From contig VWZP01002662.1 of NCBI GenBank assembly GCA_013396995.1, positions 1,378,851-1,442,850 of the forward strand: a DNA stretch of 64,000 nucleotides, read 5' to 3'. A program made the translations under genes and the position numbers. This DNA comes from Dicaeum eximium. Its lineage: Eukaryota > Chordata > Aves > Passeriformes > Dicaeidae. The notes beneath the pieces were generated by a model. The model searched no databases. It worked only from the letters and a program-made list of their open reading frames with translations, and was not told where the DNA came from. Of the stretch, positions 10,421-22,480 are shown piece after piece (the stretch's first letter is position 1; each line of letters starts with the position of its first letter).

Positions 10421-13400
10421 TCACTGGGCTTTTAGCAGAGGCCATAGAGTGTTAGAGCAACAGCAATTACTGAGGTCTGTTTGTAAAAGGTCCTGAAAAG
10501 GGTAACTATACAGTGGAATGGCAATGGTGGACCAAGATAAACAGTGAGTTGGCAGGTATTTAGAGAATTAGAAGCACAGTTCACAAAAGGGTTATAGATG
10601 AAAGGTGTGTGAGGGGGTGGAGAGTGGAATAAGGCTTTCTTCAACTGGGAATTTGCTGGACATTCCGGAAACAGAACACTTTAAAAGCAGTATTTTCCCA
10701 GCTTTTCTGTTCTTACAAACACTAGTAACTAATAGCAACTGTCTGCAAAGCAAGATGCAAAACTGAATGAGCAGTTTAAAAGGAAGAATGCAATGCTAGC
10801 CTTTCCTCGAGCACAGGGAGGTCTGTTTCAAAGGGAAGCTCAGTAGGTGCAGTCTATTATTTATTAGTGTGACTAATGCGAGGAACTCCCATGGTTCACA
10901 CAAGGAAGTTCTTCCCTGCTTATCTCAACATTCTGTAGGATAAAACCTTTCATGCATATTGTCCTCAAATGTCAAAAATGTTTTCATCTGAAAAAGAGGG
11001 TGGAAACCAAGCAGACTCATCCCAGTAGCTGAATCATCACACTGTATTTCTGACATGGTGCTATGATGTAAACTGTGACTGCTCTCAGCAGCACTGAACG
11101 CTGAAGATTTAAAAACTTCAACATTTTAACACAAATGTGAAAGCTTCTGTTTACCAAAGACTTCATGTTTTGCTCTTATTTTCTAGTCTTTACCCAGGCT
11201 GGTAAACTGGTGGAGATTTTGGAGTGAAAACTGAATGAGTATGTTACTCTTAAAGAAAGTAACAGGGTGAAAATAAAAAAAACCAACCAGTGGCCTAACA
11301 CCTTTCTAAAATTAAATACCACAGCAAAGCTTATGCATTTCTTCTATTCTGTCAAAGTTGCCACCTTGAGACAAACGTACAGCTAAGGTCAAGAGCAGCC
11401 TTGCAAGGCTGCCTGAAACAAGCAAGCACATTCCATCCAATGCCAATAACTTCTGAGGATTTGTGGAGGAGTATGAGCTGCCACATACAATCCAAACTGG
11501 AACTCGTCTTGCTACATGGCTTTTTTGACAGCATAGTGAACAATACCAGTGGTCACAATAAAGCCTACTATTTGAAAACAAGGCTGAAAACCCTGCAAAC
11601 ACCAGTCAATTTATTAATAACTTCTGAGGTTACATATGGCAAACCAAGGAACTGGTCTGCTACCCAACCCCAAATTCCTGCACATGGAGGCTGCCTCATT
11701 TCACAACTCCTTCATGCTCCTTATCATAGGACCTACAGTTTTGCATCCTCCTGCTCCATGGCTCATGCAGCTTGGACTCTCAATTACTCATTTTATATTT
11801 AGTAATATCACATTTGCTTTTCTACAAACCCAGGTGGTCACTTGGGACTGGTGTAGTGGGAAATCACTCAGCATGAGAGGGGCTCTGCTATGCAACGTGT
11901 GGAGGTGAATCAGATGGTGCAGCCCTGCCATGGTGTAGCAATAAATGAGTTTCCAGATCTTAGACAAGTACAAAATATGAGATTTTTCATCAGTTTCTCA
12001 AGAAAATGCAACAAAGTTTTCTGCAAGAAAAAAAAAAAGTGTGTCATTAGGACAGCCTCAAAACACATTTTCAAATGAAAATTAACATTTCAAAGGTGTA
12101 GATAATCCATATCTAACATTAAGAACAGAGGATAATATACACCATTGACTTAGGAACTGTGTATCCATCAGCAATGGCTTGTAGGAAATGATCCCATGAT
12201 TCAGTGTGAGGTGAGAAGATATTACAGAGCATCATGTAGCGGTGCAACACCACTTTAGTTGTTTGCTATTAGGTGCATGTTTGGAGTAAACTGCCTAGAG
12301 CTCTTCAGCAAGCTTCAGCCACAAGATACATAGAGCTTTTACTGTGGTCAGTTCAGTTCCTGAAGTAATCTTATTTGTACTTTCTCTTTTATTTTTTTCC
12401 CTTTGTGGACTGTAAGTGTTCATTATTTTATCAATGTTAACAATGGAATAGATGAGTAAAACTTCCAGAGGCATCTAAATGACTTAAGGACAATAAATCC
12501 CATTGGCTTTGGATTCTAAGTCAATTAGATGCATTTGAAAATTTTACCTTTTATCTGCATGCTTCATTAGTCAGATTTATTAACCAATCATTTAGGAAGG
12601 AAAAGGCCAGAGCAAAAGGATCCCCAAAGTGTAAAATTTACAACACTGCTATCTATCCTCACCAATTGCCCAAGTTTAATTCTCTAATTTAATTCATTAA
12701 TTAAAGAATATGCTAATTGACTGAAAAACCCAGGCAGAGGTTTTTCTCTGAGTTCTTTCCCGTTGAGAAAAACGGATCCCAGTTCCTAACAAAATACACA
12801 TATCAAGCATAAGGCCATTGAAATTCTTTTCAGACCTGAGATCATGTTTAGCACAGGAGTACTTATCCCTATTGAATATACTATTTCACCTGAACTTCCC
12901 AAGAAATGGGATTTTCATAGTTTGCATTTCTCATCAGTTCTCCAGCCCATTGCATTTCACTGGTAGCAAGTTTATTCCAAATATTTCATCCTGAGTTATT
13001 TTCCACTCATTTAATTTCATTTTACTTGATCTTTATGCCCTAGTGCTACCTAAAATAATTCCTCAATGCTTTTGCCAAGACTGAGCCAAAGGGACGAAAA
13101 ACCTCAAGGACTAAGAAAAGCACCTCTGCAGAGCCGAGTGTTTGTGCTTCCCTGTAATTCCTTTTTGCCATACAGCTGACATCTCTGCAGGTAGCTTTTT
13201 TGCCTCTGGGCAATAGGGTCGTAGGTTCATAGTACAGCAAAGGGGAAAAGCTGGAGAACTTCCTTTCCTCTTGGCCCAACACAGCTATGCACTGTATTTC
13301 TCTACTGTTCCCATCTGCTACATAAACATTTAATAGCCCACAACTGTGCTGAAAAGCTGATAAATTCTGACACATTGGCCCATTTTCTCATTTAAGACTA

Positions 13401-13849
13401 CAGTATGAAATAGTATATGGCCTTTTCAGTGACAGAATGCATTCAGGTCCCATCCTTATTTTTAAAATGTTTTCAATATAAAATCTTTCTGATTTAGAAA
13501 CAAATATCTTACAGAAACTATTGAACTCACACTCATAATAAAAAAGAAATCAAAACCCCCCAAAACAGCAGTGGGATTATTTGCCTGTGAATATTTCTGT
13601 CTATTTACAGTAGATCAGAATTAGTAAGAGAGATAGAATGGAGGTTTTATATCATCAATTTAACATTAATTACCCAAATCTCTTTGAGGACATGTAACAA
13701 AAAGCCCCCGACATTTGTGTCACAAAGATTATTATAACATATTGCCAAGTCATAGCATTGCTGCACTGGTTGATAGAATTCAAATTCAAATCCAGGCTAA
13801 AGATGCTACAGCTGTCACCCTTGCCCAGAAAAGCCCTCTTAGGTTCAAA
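10421..13849. other. Non-coding DNA
   Basis: Several frames of 60-133 codons occur (the longest is plus 11401-11802, overlapped by minus 11312-11602). Antisense overlap and lack of domains argue for chance. A run of TAATT-type cores at about 12670-12720 could bind homeodomain proteins but is also expected in AT-rich DNA. Confidence 0.6.
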
Positions 13850-14170
13850 AGTTAGCCGTCCTCCTGCCTGCCTCCACCAAATCAGCTCCTGATCCCTGGA
13901 GATTACTAATCCCGACTTCTCTGCACATAGTTGACAGGAAGAATAAAGCTATTGTGCCTTCCTAATAATTCAGGCTAATCACATATTTATAAAAGAAAAT
14001 TAGGAAGAAGTGATTAACTCCTTCCAGTTCAGCCATTGATAGCACAGTGTTTATAAAGAGGCAGCTGGAATAGCTTTAAAATGTGTTTAAATTTTAACAC
14101 AGTGTTCTAAAATAATAAATGTTTAAATAACTGTGTTTTGGTTTAGCCTAGTTGCCCAACATTGTACCAC
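13850..14170. promoter_or_regulatory. Candidate conserved non-coding element
   Basis: The stretch has a GC-rich left part and an AT-rich right part with dense plausible sites. GATTACTAATCCC at 13901-13913 is a near-palindromic OTX/CRX-type pair. TAATAATTCAGGCTAATCAC and TGATTAACTCC hold homeodomain cores. GTCACCAAGGAAAC lies near the end. No alignment is available, so this is pattern recognition only. Confidence 0.25.
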
Positions 14171-15621
14171 TGTCACCAAGGAAACATGGAAAAGGAAGGT
14201 GACAGAGGCTTGAGTTTTGGATACATGTAGTCAACCTGAAAGTGCAGCTAAAATGCATGGCAGGTCCAGTTCAAGTGTCAGCCCTTCTGAAGGAAAAGCA
14301 TGTTGCAAGCAATTGAAACAGAAAATTCATGTATGATGTGATTCATGTAGGATATAGCTTGAATCCCTGCAAGTCTGGAAGGATTCCCATCCTTATTTTT
14401 TGTGTGTTTTAAAATGCTATGAATTCTAGAGTGATTCTGCATGCAGTGCAATACAAAACAAAGAAAATGGCTACTACTCTTCAGGGTTTGCAGTCCCTAT
14501 CAGTCCAGTATTAACAGAGTACAGGTAGACCTAAAAATGACAAACCAGAAAAGCCTCAAAAAAACCCAGAATCCAGCGAGTTGTCTTGGGCTTAGAGAGG
14601 AGCTGTTCCCTGTGCTCCTGGTATTTTCTGCATCTCCCACAGAGGTATTGGTTCACTCATGATTTTCTCAAGTTCCCATTCGAGGAGAGGCTGGGCAGTG
14701 CTCAGTGGCATCAATGTGTAACAGAGTCACAGGCACACAGCACCTTTCAAGAAAAAATCAGTGTTCCAGCAACTGTAGTTCATGGCATGAAAGGTCCTCT
14801 AGCAAGGGAGCAGGAAATGGCATATTTAAAGAGAGCAATATGCTAGAAGTAAATTATTACTGAAACCACCCTCGTATTGTCCTGTCCCTAACAGCAAGCA
14901 ATTTTAAAGTGTCTTCTATGCAGTAACACCTTTAAAAATAAAGTGACACACATATTTTTGTTTTTTGTTGAAAATCTTTACTTTTATCAGGCACCACACA
15001 CCATGAATATTGTCTAAAAACTAGGTTCAAATCCTTACATTTTGAAATGCCTCCCTTTCACACTGCATTAGCAGAAATGTGTTCATATCTTTAAAAATGT
15101 GCTGAAATTTCTGATCTTCATTCTAATTTCAGTATAAGATTTGCAGCACTATATTTCATCCTACCTGTTTTTTCACTGGACAGAGTTATAGCACTTCTCC
15201 AGGGGTGTTTAAGAGAGAAACACAAGGCTCTGAGATCCTACCTCTGAATCAGGATATGTTTCATCTGGGAAAACCTGTGTATTTCTAATGAAAGCTAAAA
15301 TCAATGAAAAAAAAAAAAAAACCTGATGGAGCTCTAATTCATTTTAGCCTGCAGAAATAAATCTCATTTGTTTATCCTGAGCAGGTAATGGGTTAAAAAA
15401 TGGTTCAGCACTGTTTACCACTCGTTCTGACACTATTTGAAGAATGGATTGTTTTTAGTTTTTTCTTTTTCAGTCATCTCAGAAGGCTGAATTAATGTGT
15501 GAATGTATTCTTCCTTGTCCTTTGTGCTCCTCTCTCTTCTTTCCTCCTCTCTCTTCTTTTCATAGACCCATGCAGAATGCTTGTCATCCATCTACTGGGT
15601 TGTTTGGTCATAGACATAAAT
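14171..15621. other. Non-coding DNA
   Basis: Frames at plus 14441-14662 and 14586-14846 overlap in different registers and lack domains. A 14-A run lies near 15307. Nothing else is recognised. Confidence 0.65.
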
Positions 15622-15876
15622 GGCTTTAAATTGAAAGAGTGTAGGTTTAGATTAGATATTAGAAGATAGTCCTTACTCAGAAGGTGGTGAGACACTGGAA
15701 CAGGTTGCTCAGAGAAGTTGTGGATGCCCCATACCTGGAAGTGGTCAATGCCAGGCTAGATGGGGCTGTGAGCAACCTGGTTCAAGTGATAAATGTTTCT
15801 GCCTGTGGCAGAGGGGTTGAAAGTAGATGACCTTTAAGGACCCTTCCAACCCAAACCATTCTATGATTCTGTAATT
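15622..15876 (+). mobile_element. CR1 LINE, 5'-truncated 3' tail
   Basis: The sequence follows the CR1 ORF2 end and 3' UTR in order: TTTAGATTAGATATTAGAAG, GGTGGTGAGACACTGGAACA, GGTTGCTCAGAGAAGTTG, CCTTCCAACCCAAACCATTC, then the terminal TCTATGATTCTGTAATTC. CR1 elements are typically 5'-truncated on insertion and lack poly-A, ending in short direct repeats as here. No target-site duplication could be defined. The copy is moderately diverged and non-functional. Confidence 0.92.
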
Positions 15877-17688
15877 CCTAAAGAAAATAAAAGACATTCC
15901 AAAATACAGTATGAAAACTAGAAGCTTACAATGACCTCTTAGTATGAATGAGCAGGATAAGAAAGTGAATGTTGAGGAAAAAAGTCTTGTTTACAAACAT
16001 TTGTCTTCAATTATTAAGTATTTATGGAGGAAAATAGCCGTAGATACATGATTGGCAAATTGGCTTATGTTTAAATAATGTGTCTAAAGTTTGACTGAGC
16101 ATGGAAGTTCATCTTTAAATAAACAAATGGTACCATAATGTTACAGTCATGAAATATAAACAAGCTGCAGTCATGGTATCTGCCTGCCACACTACAGTTG
16201 TGCAGAAGCATCTGAGTTTCCTTAAGCTCTTTCAGTGAACTGTGAAGAGGTTTGTATCAAGGAAAGTCACTGAAGTGTGTTACACTCACAGCTTTTCCTT
16301 TCACTGCATCTCAGTACCAAAGTCTGCTGGTGAACTGAGGTTGCTGAGAAGGGAAATAAAGGAGCATTTCCTAATGTTACCTGAAAACCAGGTAACTTCA
16401 TACCTCCAAACACTTCAGTTCTTCAGCATTCATTGTGGAACCACACATGATGTGCCTCACTTGCAACACCCTCTTTGAGGGTCTGGAGGTAGTGGCAGAA
16501 ACAGGCAGGTGAGCAGGGGGTTTGTTTGGCTGATTTGCTGGGTTTGTCTCTGTTGCTGAGCCCGTTATTACAGTGTGAACTGCTGGCAGCTGTCCATCTG
16601 TCTGGTCCCCATCCCTCATGGTAGTGCATTTGTACTGCCAAGCACCTCATCCCTGTTATGAGGACTGATAGTCACAAGAGGATTTTCTATTTGCTTTTTG
16701 GAGAAGTCAAGGTAGAAAGGTGGTGCATGCAAATCTGAAAAGATTTGGACTTGGTAACTGTGTTGAGAAAAATATTCTAGAATAAATGAATTAATGTGTG
16801 TCAACCCATAACCAGATTTGTCCTGTGACCAGAATGGAGAGAGGGAAAGCTGCAGACTTTTTTCAAAGGATAACTATGACTTGCACACTCAGGACTTGGG
16901 AATGAAATTGAATCTGTTTCCTCATGTCCCCTTCCCCTCTTCTAAACCTTGCTCCTGTAGCAGATATAGCTACCAACCCAACATTACCTACCTGCTTATG
17001 TCCATGGCAGTCCATTGCTTTGTTCTGGGCAACAGCAAACGATTTGAAAGTCTGAGGAACACAAGGAATCAGATCTGAAGCGTTTTAAGGACTTATCAGA
17101 CCACATTGCAAACAATGGATTGCGCTATGGGAAGCATTTTTAGCTGGGGAATGCAGATGAGAAAACATAGGGATCGAGCAATTAAAAGCCTTGATTCCCC
17201 CCTCCCACCTCCAGCATATGGCAGGAAATTGGACCAGAATCAAGTGATGTCTCTCCTTGGTGGAGTCTGACTTCTGACCTCTAAGACAATGGAGTCACAA
17301 GCTATCCTGAGGCTTGATTGAGAAGCCACTTCAACATTTCCATAAGTCATTCTGCCATTGCAGATCTGTCACAATTTTGTCATAAAGTTTGCAGAATTCT
17401 GTTGACATTGTGTCATCTCAATAAATGCAAAGGGAAAAAAAATGAGTCGGGGCAGGTGCGAGCACAGATTTCAAGTCTAATGCGTGGGCTGCTGCATGTC
17501 TTCTGACATAATCTAGGCTCTCATACTTGATGTTTTTCTGGAGCCGTGGTGAACTCTTCCATCCTTTAAAGCGATCAACCTCATTTGACTAATTTGAGAA
17601 GAAAAAAAAAGAAAGAAAAACACTTCACTTCCCCTCTCAAAGCATCCTCGGCCAACTTGGATCTTTAAAAAAAGTAACTTAACGATTT
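15877..17688. other. Non-coding DNA
   Basis: Frames at plus 16242-16478, minus 16398-16650, plus 16818-17078 and plus 17318-17506 are short, without domains. A purine-rich A/G run lies at about 17596-17622. No repeat is recognised. Confidence 0.62.
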
Positions 17689-17837
17689 GGGGCCTGATTG
17701 TCATTTACATGAAGGTCACTTCACACTGATCTGGCTGTGTAAATGGGCCATAAGTTACTTCTACACCCACTTGAAAGACCTCTTGTGCTTGCCAGAATGA
17801 TGTAAAATAGCCTCAATGTAAGTGAGAATTCAGGCTC
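17689..17837. mobile_element. MITE-like element with terminal inverted repeats
   Basis: The left end reads GGGGCCTGATTGTCATTTAC (17689-17708). The right end AATGTAAGTGAGAATTCAGG (17815-17834, then CTC) is its imperfect reverse complement over about 22 bases. The roughly 150-bp body repeats GTGTAAATGG-type phrases. Size, inverted ends and lack of coding capacity fit a non-autonomous DNA transposon remnant. I recall similar CCTGATTCTCATTTACAC phrases as ancient sauropsid repeats, but cannot name the family. Confidence 0.55.
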
Positions 17838-20800
17838 TTATTTTTAAAGCACTATCCCTTTATGGCAATGCATCAGTCAAGCACATTATATTCCACTCAT
17901 TATCCTAATGGAAGCCTGAAGCTTGCAGAAGGCAAACAAAATGGCCACTGGCAGCCTTACAGCAACAACTGCCAGGACAGGCATGTTCCACTGCAGAAGG
18001 ACACACAGCTTCCAAAATACCTAAAGTTTTTCACACCTGACTAACTCTATTGACTACTTGCTTCAACACATGATCACACTGGTGATTTCAGGCTCCTTTT
18101 ATCATGAGAGGGTGCAACTCACCAAGATACGAGACATCTGCCAATATAAGATTGGTCAGACCTTTCCATGGCTGCAGCCTCAGTGATTGTGTTTCTCCTG
18201 TGCTTGGCTGTGGTGGGATGGGGTTATCAACCAAGGGGACCAGCACAGGAGCTCAGAGTTAACTGCAGTTAACAACTGGATCCACAGCTGAGAGGCTGTT
18301 CCTGCCCTTCTGTACTCCAGCAGCTCAGTGCTGCGTGGCTCAGTTTGCACAGAGGCCTTGTCAGCTGTGGTGGTGCCTTTGGGTTATGCTTAATAGGAGC
18401 CAATTTGAAATTTCTTGTGTTGGATGGGCTAATGAATAAGCAGCAAACAGGAAGAGGCTTCAGCAACTTTGGAACTGATGAGATTTCACACCAACATGAA
18501 TGGGTTTCATTGCTTTTTACCTTACCCTTCAGTCATCCATCTGGTGGTGTTTGAAGAGATATTTAATATTTTTTGTAGAACTTGCATTTGTGACCTGAAT
18601 GCTTTGTGTGAGAAACAGAATGATGTAAGTTAGGAATGAAATAGAAAAGGAAAGAATTGAGAAAATAATTTGTTTAGGTAGAGTCTGGTGGCTGTATTGC
18701 ATTTAAATGCACTGTAAACCCCAAAGAGAGCTCAAAGGGGTTAGAAACAGAGAGCTCAAACTGAATTGTGTGAAACATAATTTGAGCCCAGTCCAGACTT
18801 CAGTTTTGTAGGCCCTGGGAGAGCTAACACATTCAGATCCCCAGGCAGATGCCTCCCAAATCTCCATCACTAATCCCTTAGAAGCCTTCTGTTATTCTCT
18901 CATCTCCATCAGGCTGAAATAAACCTTCTCACCTTTGTGTAGCTCCCAAAGCGGGCAAACCCAAATTGTCTCTAAACTTTTGGAAGGAGATGGCAAAAAC
19001 AAAATCTACATTAACTACTTTTAATCGGTGTCTACTATTCCCACTTGTGCATCATTTCAGTCAGTGACATGGTATTTAATAAAAATATTCCATTTAATAC
19101 CACCATACTGTAACTTCTAAAACTAAATATTTCTATAACAAGACACAGGACAATTTGTCCTGACATATATCTTAACCATTAGGCCTTTGACCTTTACTCC
19201 CCTTATTCCTAATTTAAGGTCTCTTATTTATCTCCCTAAGTACTAGACTGATATAAATCAGATCCCATTCTCTTAAAAGTACTTATCAACCAGGGAGCTG
19301 AAATTTTTATTTGGACTTCTTTACGTGCAAAATATGAAAAACAGAAGATCCACATATACTGCACCTCCAAAGTATGAGTGTTAATACCTTAGAATATTCT
19401 CAGATATTTCTTTAAGACATGATGGGAGCTGTCTGACAACTGGGAATTTTCAAGTGCCAGTGCTGCATCCTGTGGCCCTTGAGGTTTCTGCTACATGACC
19501 AAGAGATGAATGGGGCCAGCATGAGGCTGCTGGGCAAACTGAGGAAGGAGACATCCCAGGGACTACTATGGGAGCTTTCCCAGCTCTGCTCCCCAGTACT
19601 GCAATGGTCTGTATCAGCTTCAACGTGTGGACAACTTCCAGCATCTCACACCAGCCCTGCTCTCTGAACCATACAGTTTTTACCTCATGGCACTCAGCTT
19701 AGAGCTGTGACTTGTAAAGTGGAGGCTGTAGGGTAGCAAAGTTTAAGGAGCTGTGCCTTCAGCCTACCAGAAAGCCATTTTTTTTGCAATCTTCTTTGTG
19801 TAAGTATAAATTGTCATGTCCAGAAATGACTATCATGGAAGTCCAGCAGGCAAACAGAAGTAGCACAGCATGAGTTGTCATAAATGACATCACTACAGCA
19901 TACACTGAACATCCCATGTCATCAAAGAGGCACTTTCTTCCACTTCTTTTATATGCTGAGAGTCCAAAGCCAACTCTAATGCCAAGAAGTGTTTTTCTTT
20001 AGAACTGCTTTTATAGTTGAACAAGAACAGTTGTTGGAGTAAAACACTCTGCTTACATTTGTCAGGACAAAACTGAATTTCTTATCTGGGGTAATAGCTG
20101 AGCTTTTAGTTCAAAGGCTGAAAGGGAATATGCAGTGATTTCACTAAACTCCTCCAAAATACAGCTCTCTGAGGACCATGTTATCCTTTCTTTCCCTTCT
20201 CTGAGAAACAACTGCAGTTGCACCACACACTTCATCAGTGTTTCACAAATTTGATGTATTTTATTTCAACCTCGTCCAGGCATCTTCTTGCCCATCAAAA
20301 CACCCTTCTCACAAGAACAATACAAGTTTTGACTGAAGAAAAAATCGCCCTGAGGTGATTATTTATGCTTTGTTAGTAGCCATGTCAAATGGTTAATGCA
20401 CATAGACAATAAAGTTACTTTCTATTGCCCAGCTCCTAGCAGAAGGACATGTGCTTCCATTACTTCTCCTCTTTGGTGTCTCCCTGACATTCCCTGAAAA
20501 GCTCAAGAAATTCTGTGTCCAAATGAAGGTGCCAAGCAAGGGAAAAGGAGGTAGGAAACAATCCAAAGAGAAAATGTGACAATACAAGAACTGAAGGCAT
20601 CTGATCAGTGTCTGGGCAGTGAGCCTGGGAGAGGTGTAATAGATTGTCCTGATTCTGCTCCACAATACAGATTTCATATAGCCCATCAGTCACTGCACAA
20701 AGTTTGTGCTGTGTCTAGAAAGGGTCCTGGAGGCTTCTGTTCTTATGGCTTTTCTGTTTTGATGTCATTTCCACAGACACAAAGAAAGGAGGGAACAGAA

Positions 20801-22244
20801 AATATCAGTGCTGGGAAAGCCTATGGTTCATGAAGTAAGGTCAGCACAGATCAGAATTACGAGAAAAACTGCAGAATGCAAGATAGGGTGGGACACAGGG
20901 AGCTTGTGTTCCAGAATAGCACCAGTGTCACCCCCTCCTCTCTCCCTAGCAGGACCACAAAAATGGCCCCAGCTGGCCCTGCTCAGATACAGAACTTCTG
21001 GAAGCAACAAGCAGCCTTGAACACTTTACATATACAAAAACCAAAACTAGAGATATTTTTTTAACTGTTCAGTGGAAGTGCAACATCAGCTTCTTATCCT
21101 CCTTTTGGCTGAGAGGTCCCATGAACAAGCCTCAGCTCTCTTCTGGGACAGGATACAGAGACAGATGTGTCCCTCCAGCATTTCTTTCAAATATCCAGAC
21201 GATATTTCAAAAAACATAATTTTCTCCTCTCACCCTAATTTTCTCACCTGTTTTCTAAATCTGGGACTCCAAATCAGCTTATTCCAAGGAAACAGAGTTC
21301 TGATTTTACTGACAGTTTTCTCTTACTCAATTTACCTGCTGCTGCTATCTCTGTTATTGTATCCATTCCTGTTTTTCAATCAAACACCCAAACAGCCAGC
21401 CTCCCAAGAACACACCACTCCAGATTCACTTACTGTCATGACTTAATAAGCTCCAGCTCCAAAAGGTGTTTTTCTCATGAGATTTTTTTGAATCAAATAA
21501 GTGTCTTCTTTCCTGCTAGTGCTGGCATGATTTGTAACTTCACCTGTCATAGTTCAGACTAAGGGGCATCTATCTCTCTGCACAAACAGAAACCTAGCAA
21601 AAAAACTCAGGTTCCAGCCCTCTGCTACTCGTGCAGCTGCTAGGACCATCACCCAGCCAAGAATTAGCAGCAGACTGCACAAAACAGCAGGAAGTAAAGT
21701 TAGTGCTGATTGTAGCAAATTCCAATGCCATAAAAAAATAATGATCAGGGCATACCCTCATCACTTCCTAGGTGACTAGTTCTAACTATCACTAAGATCT
21801 CACTGGAGGACATTACACCCTATTTTGCCTCTTATTCCATGATTTCTGCCCACTGTTGCTCCATTCCTTTTTTTGGACAGGACAGGGCAGGCTAGGATAG
21901 GACAGAACAAGAAAGGTCTCATAGCAAATTAAACCCAGTTCTTTAGGCCACAATGCCTAAGAACTTGGCAACCTTTCTGCTGGTAAATAGACAAGTTGTT
22001 AAATTACTTTTTTCTTCCATAAAGGTTAGCCTTAGGTGGACAAAGGTGAGTTAATTCTAATATTGGCAGCTGAGTTACACATGCTATGCACACACACATG
22101 CACAAAAATCCTCATTATTAAACCACAAAGCAATTAAAAAATTAAAAATTTCATAAGACCCCACATAAAAGAAATACAAGTGTTTAATGATGGATTATAA
22201 AGTGAAAGTGAGAAAAAAGTAAAAGCTCAGCTGTCTCAGGGGCT
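17838..22244. other. Non-coding DNA
   Basis: Many short frames occur. The longest, plus 21072-21446 (124 codons), has a hydrophobic leucine-rich stretch but no recognisable family, and pyrimidine-rich DNA readily encodes such runs. No repeats are recognised in this interval. Confidence 0.6.
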
Positions 22245-22480
22245 TCCCTTGCAGCCTGTGATACTGATTTCTGTCTTCACCCTCACACAAGCCGCAAGAG
22301 CTAATAAATTCCTGGCTCCCCTGCCTGGGAGCCAAGGCCGATTAATATCTGCCTACCTTGTTACCTAATTCATTATGGAATAGCAGTTAATTTGATTTGA
22401 TATTATTTTAATAAAATTCTGTAATATATTAGATTGTTTCAGGCTATCAAAATAATTTTCCAATTATTACGGTTACTCAA
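22245..22480. promoter_or_regulatory. Candidate conserved non-coding element, homeodomain-site rich
   Basis: TGGCTCCC (22313-22320) and GGGAGCCA (22327-22334) form an inverted pair across six bases. Beyond it are GATTAATATC, CTAATTCATTATGGAATAGC and TTAATTTGATTTGATATTAT, with CAATTATTACGG further on. This mix of a structured GC part and dense TAAT cores resembles developmental enhancers, but no conservation data are available. Confidence 0.28.

Noticed and set aside
11401..11802. 133-codon plus-strand frame as a gene
   Set aside because: It overlaps antisense frames of similar length and shows no conserved motif.
21072..21446. 124-codon frame with a hydrophobic, membrane-like segment
   Set aside because: The hydrophobic run comes from a pyrimidine-rich stretch; no signal-peptide layout or family is recognisable.
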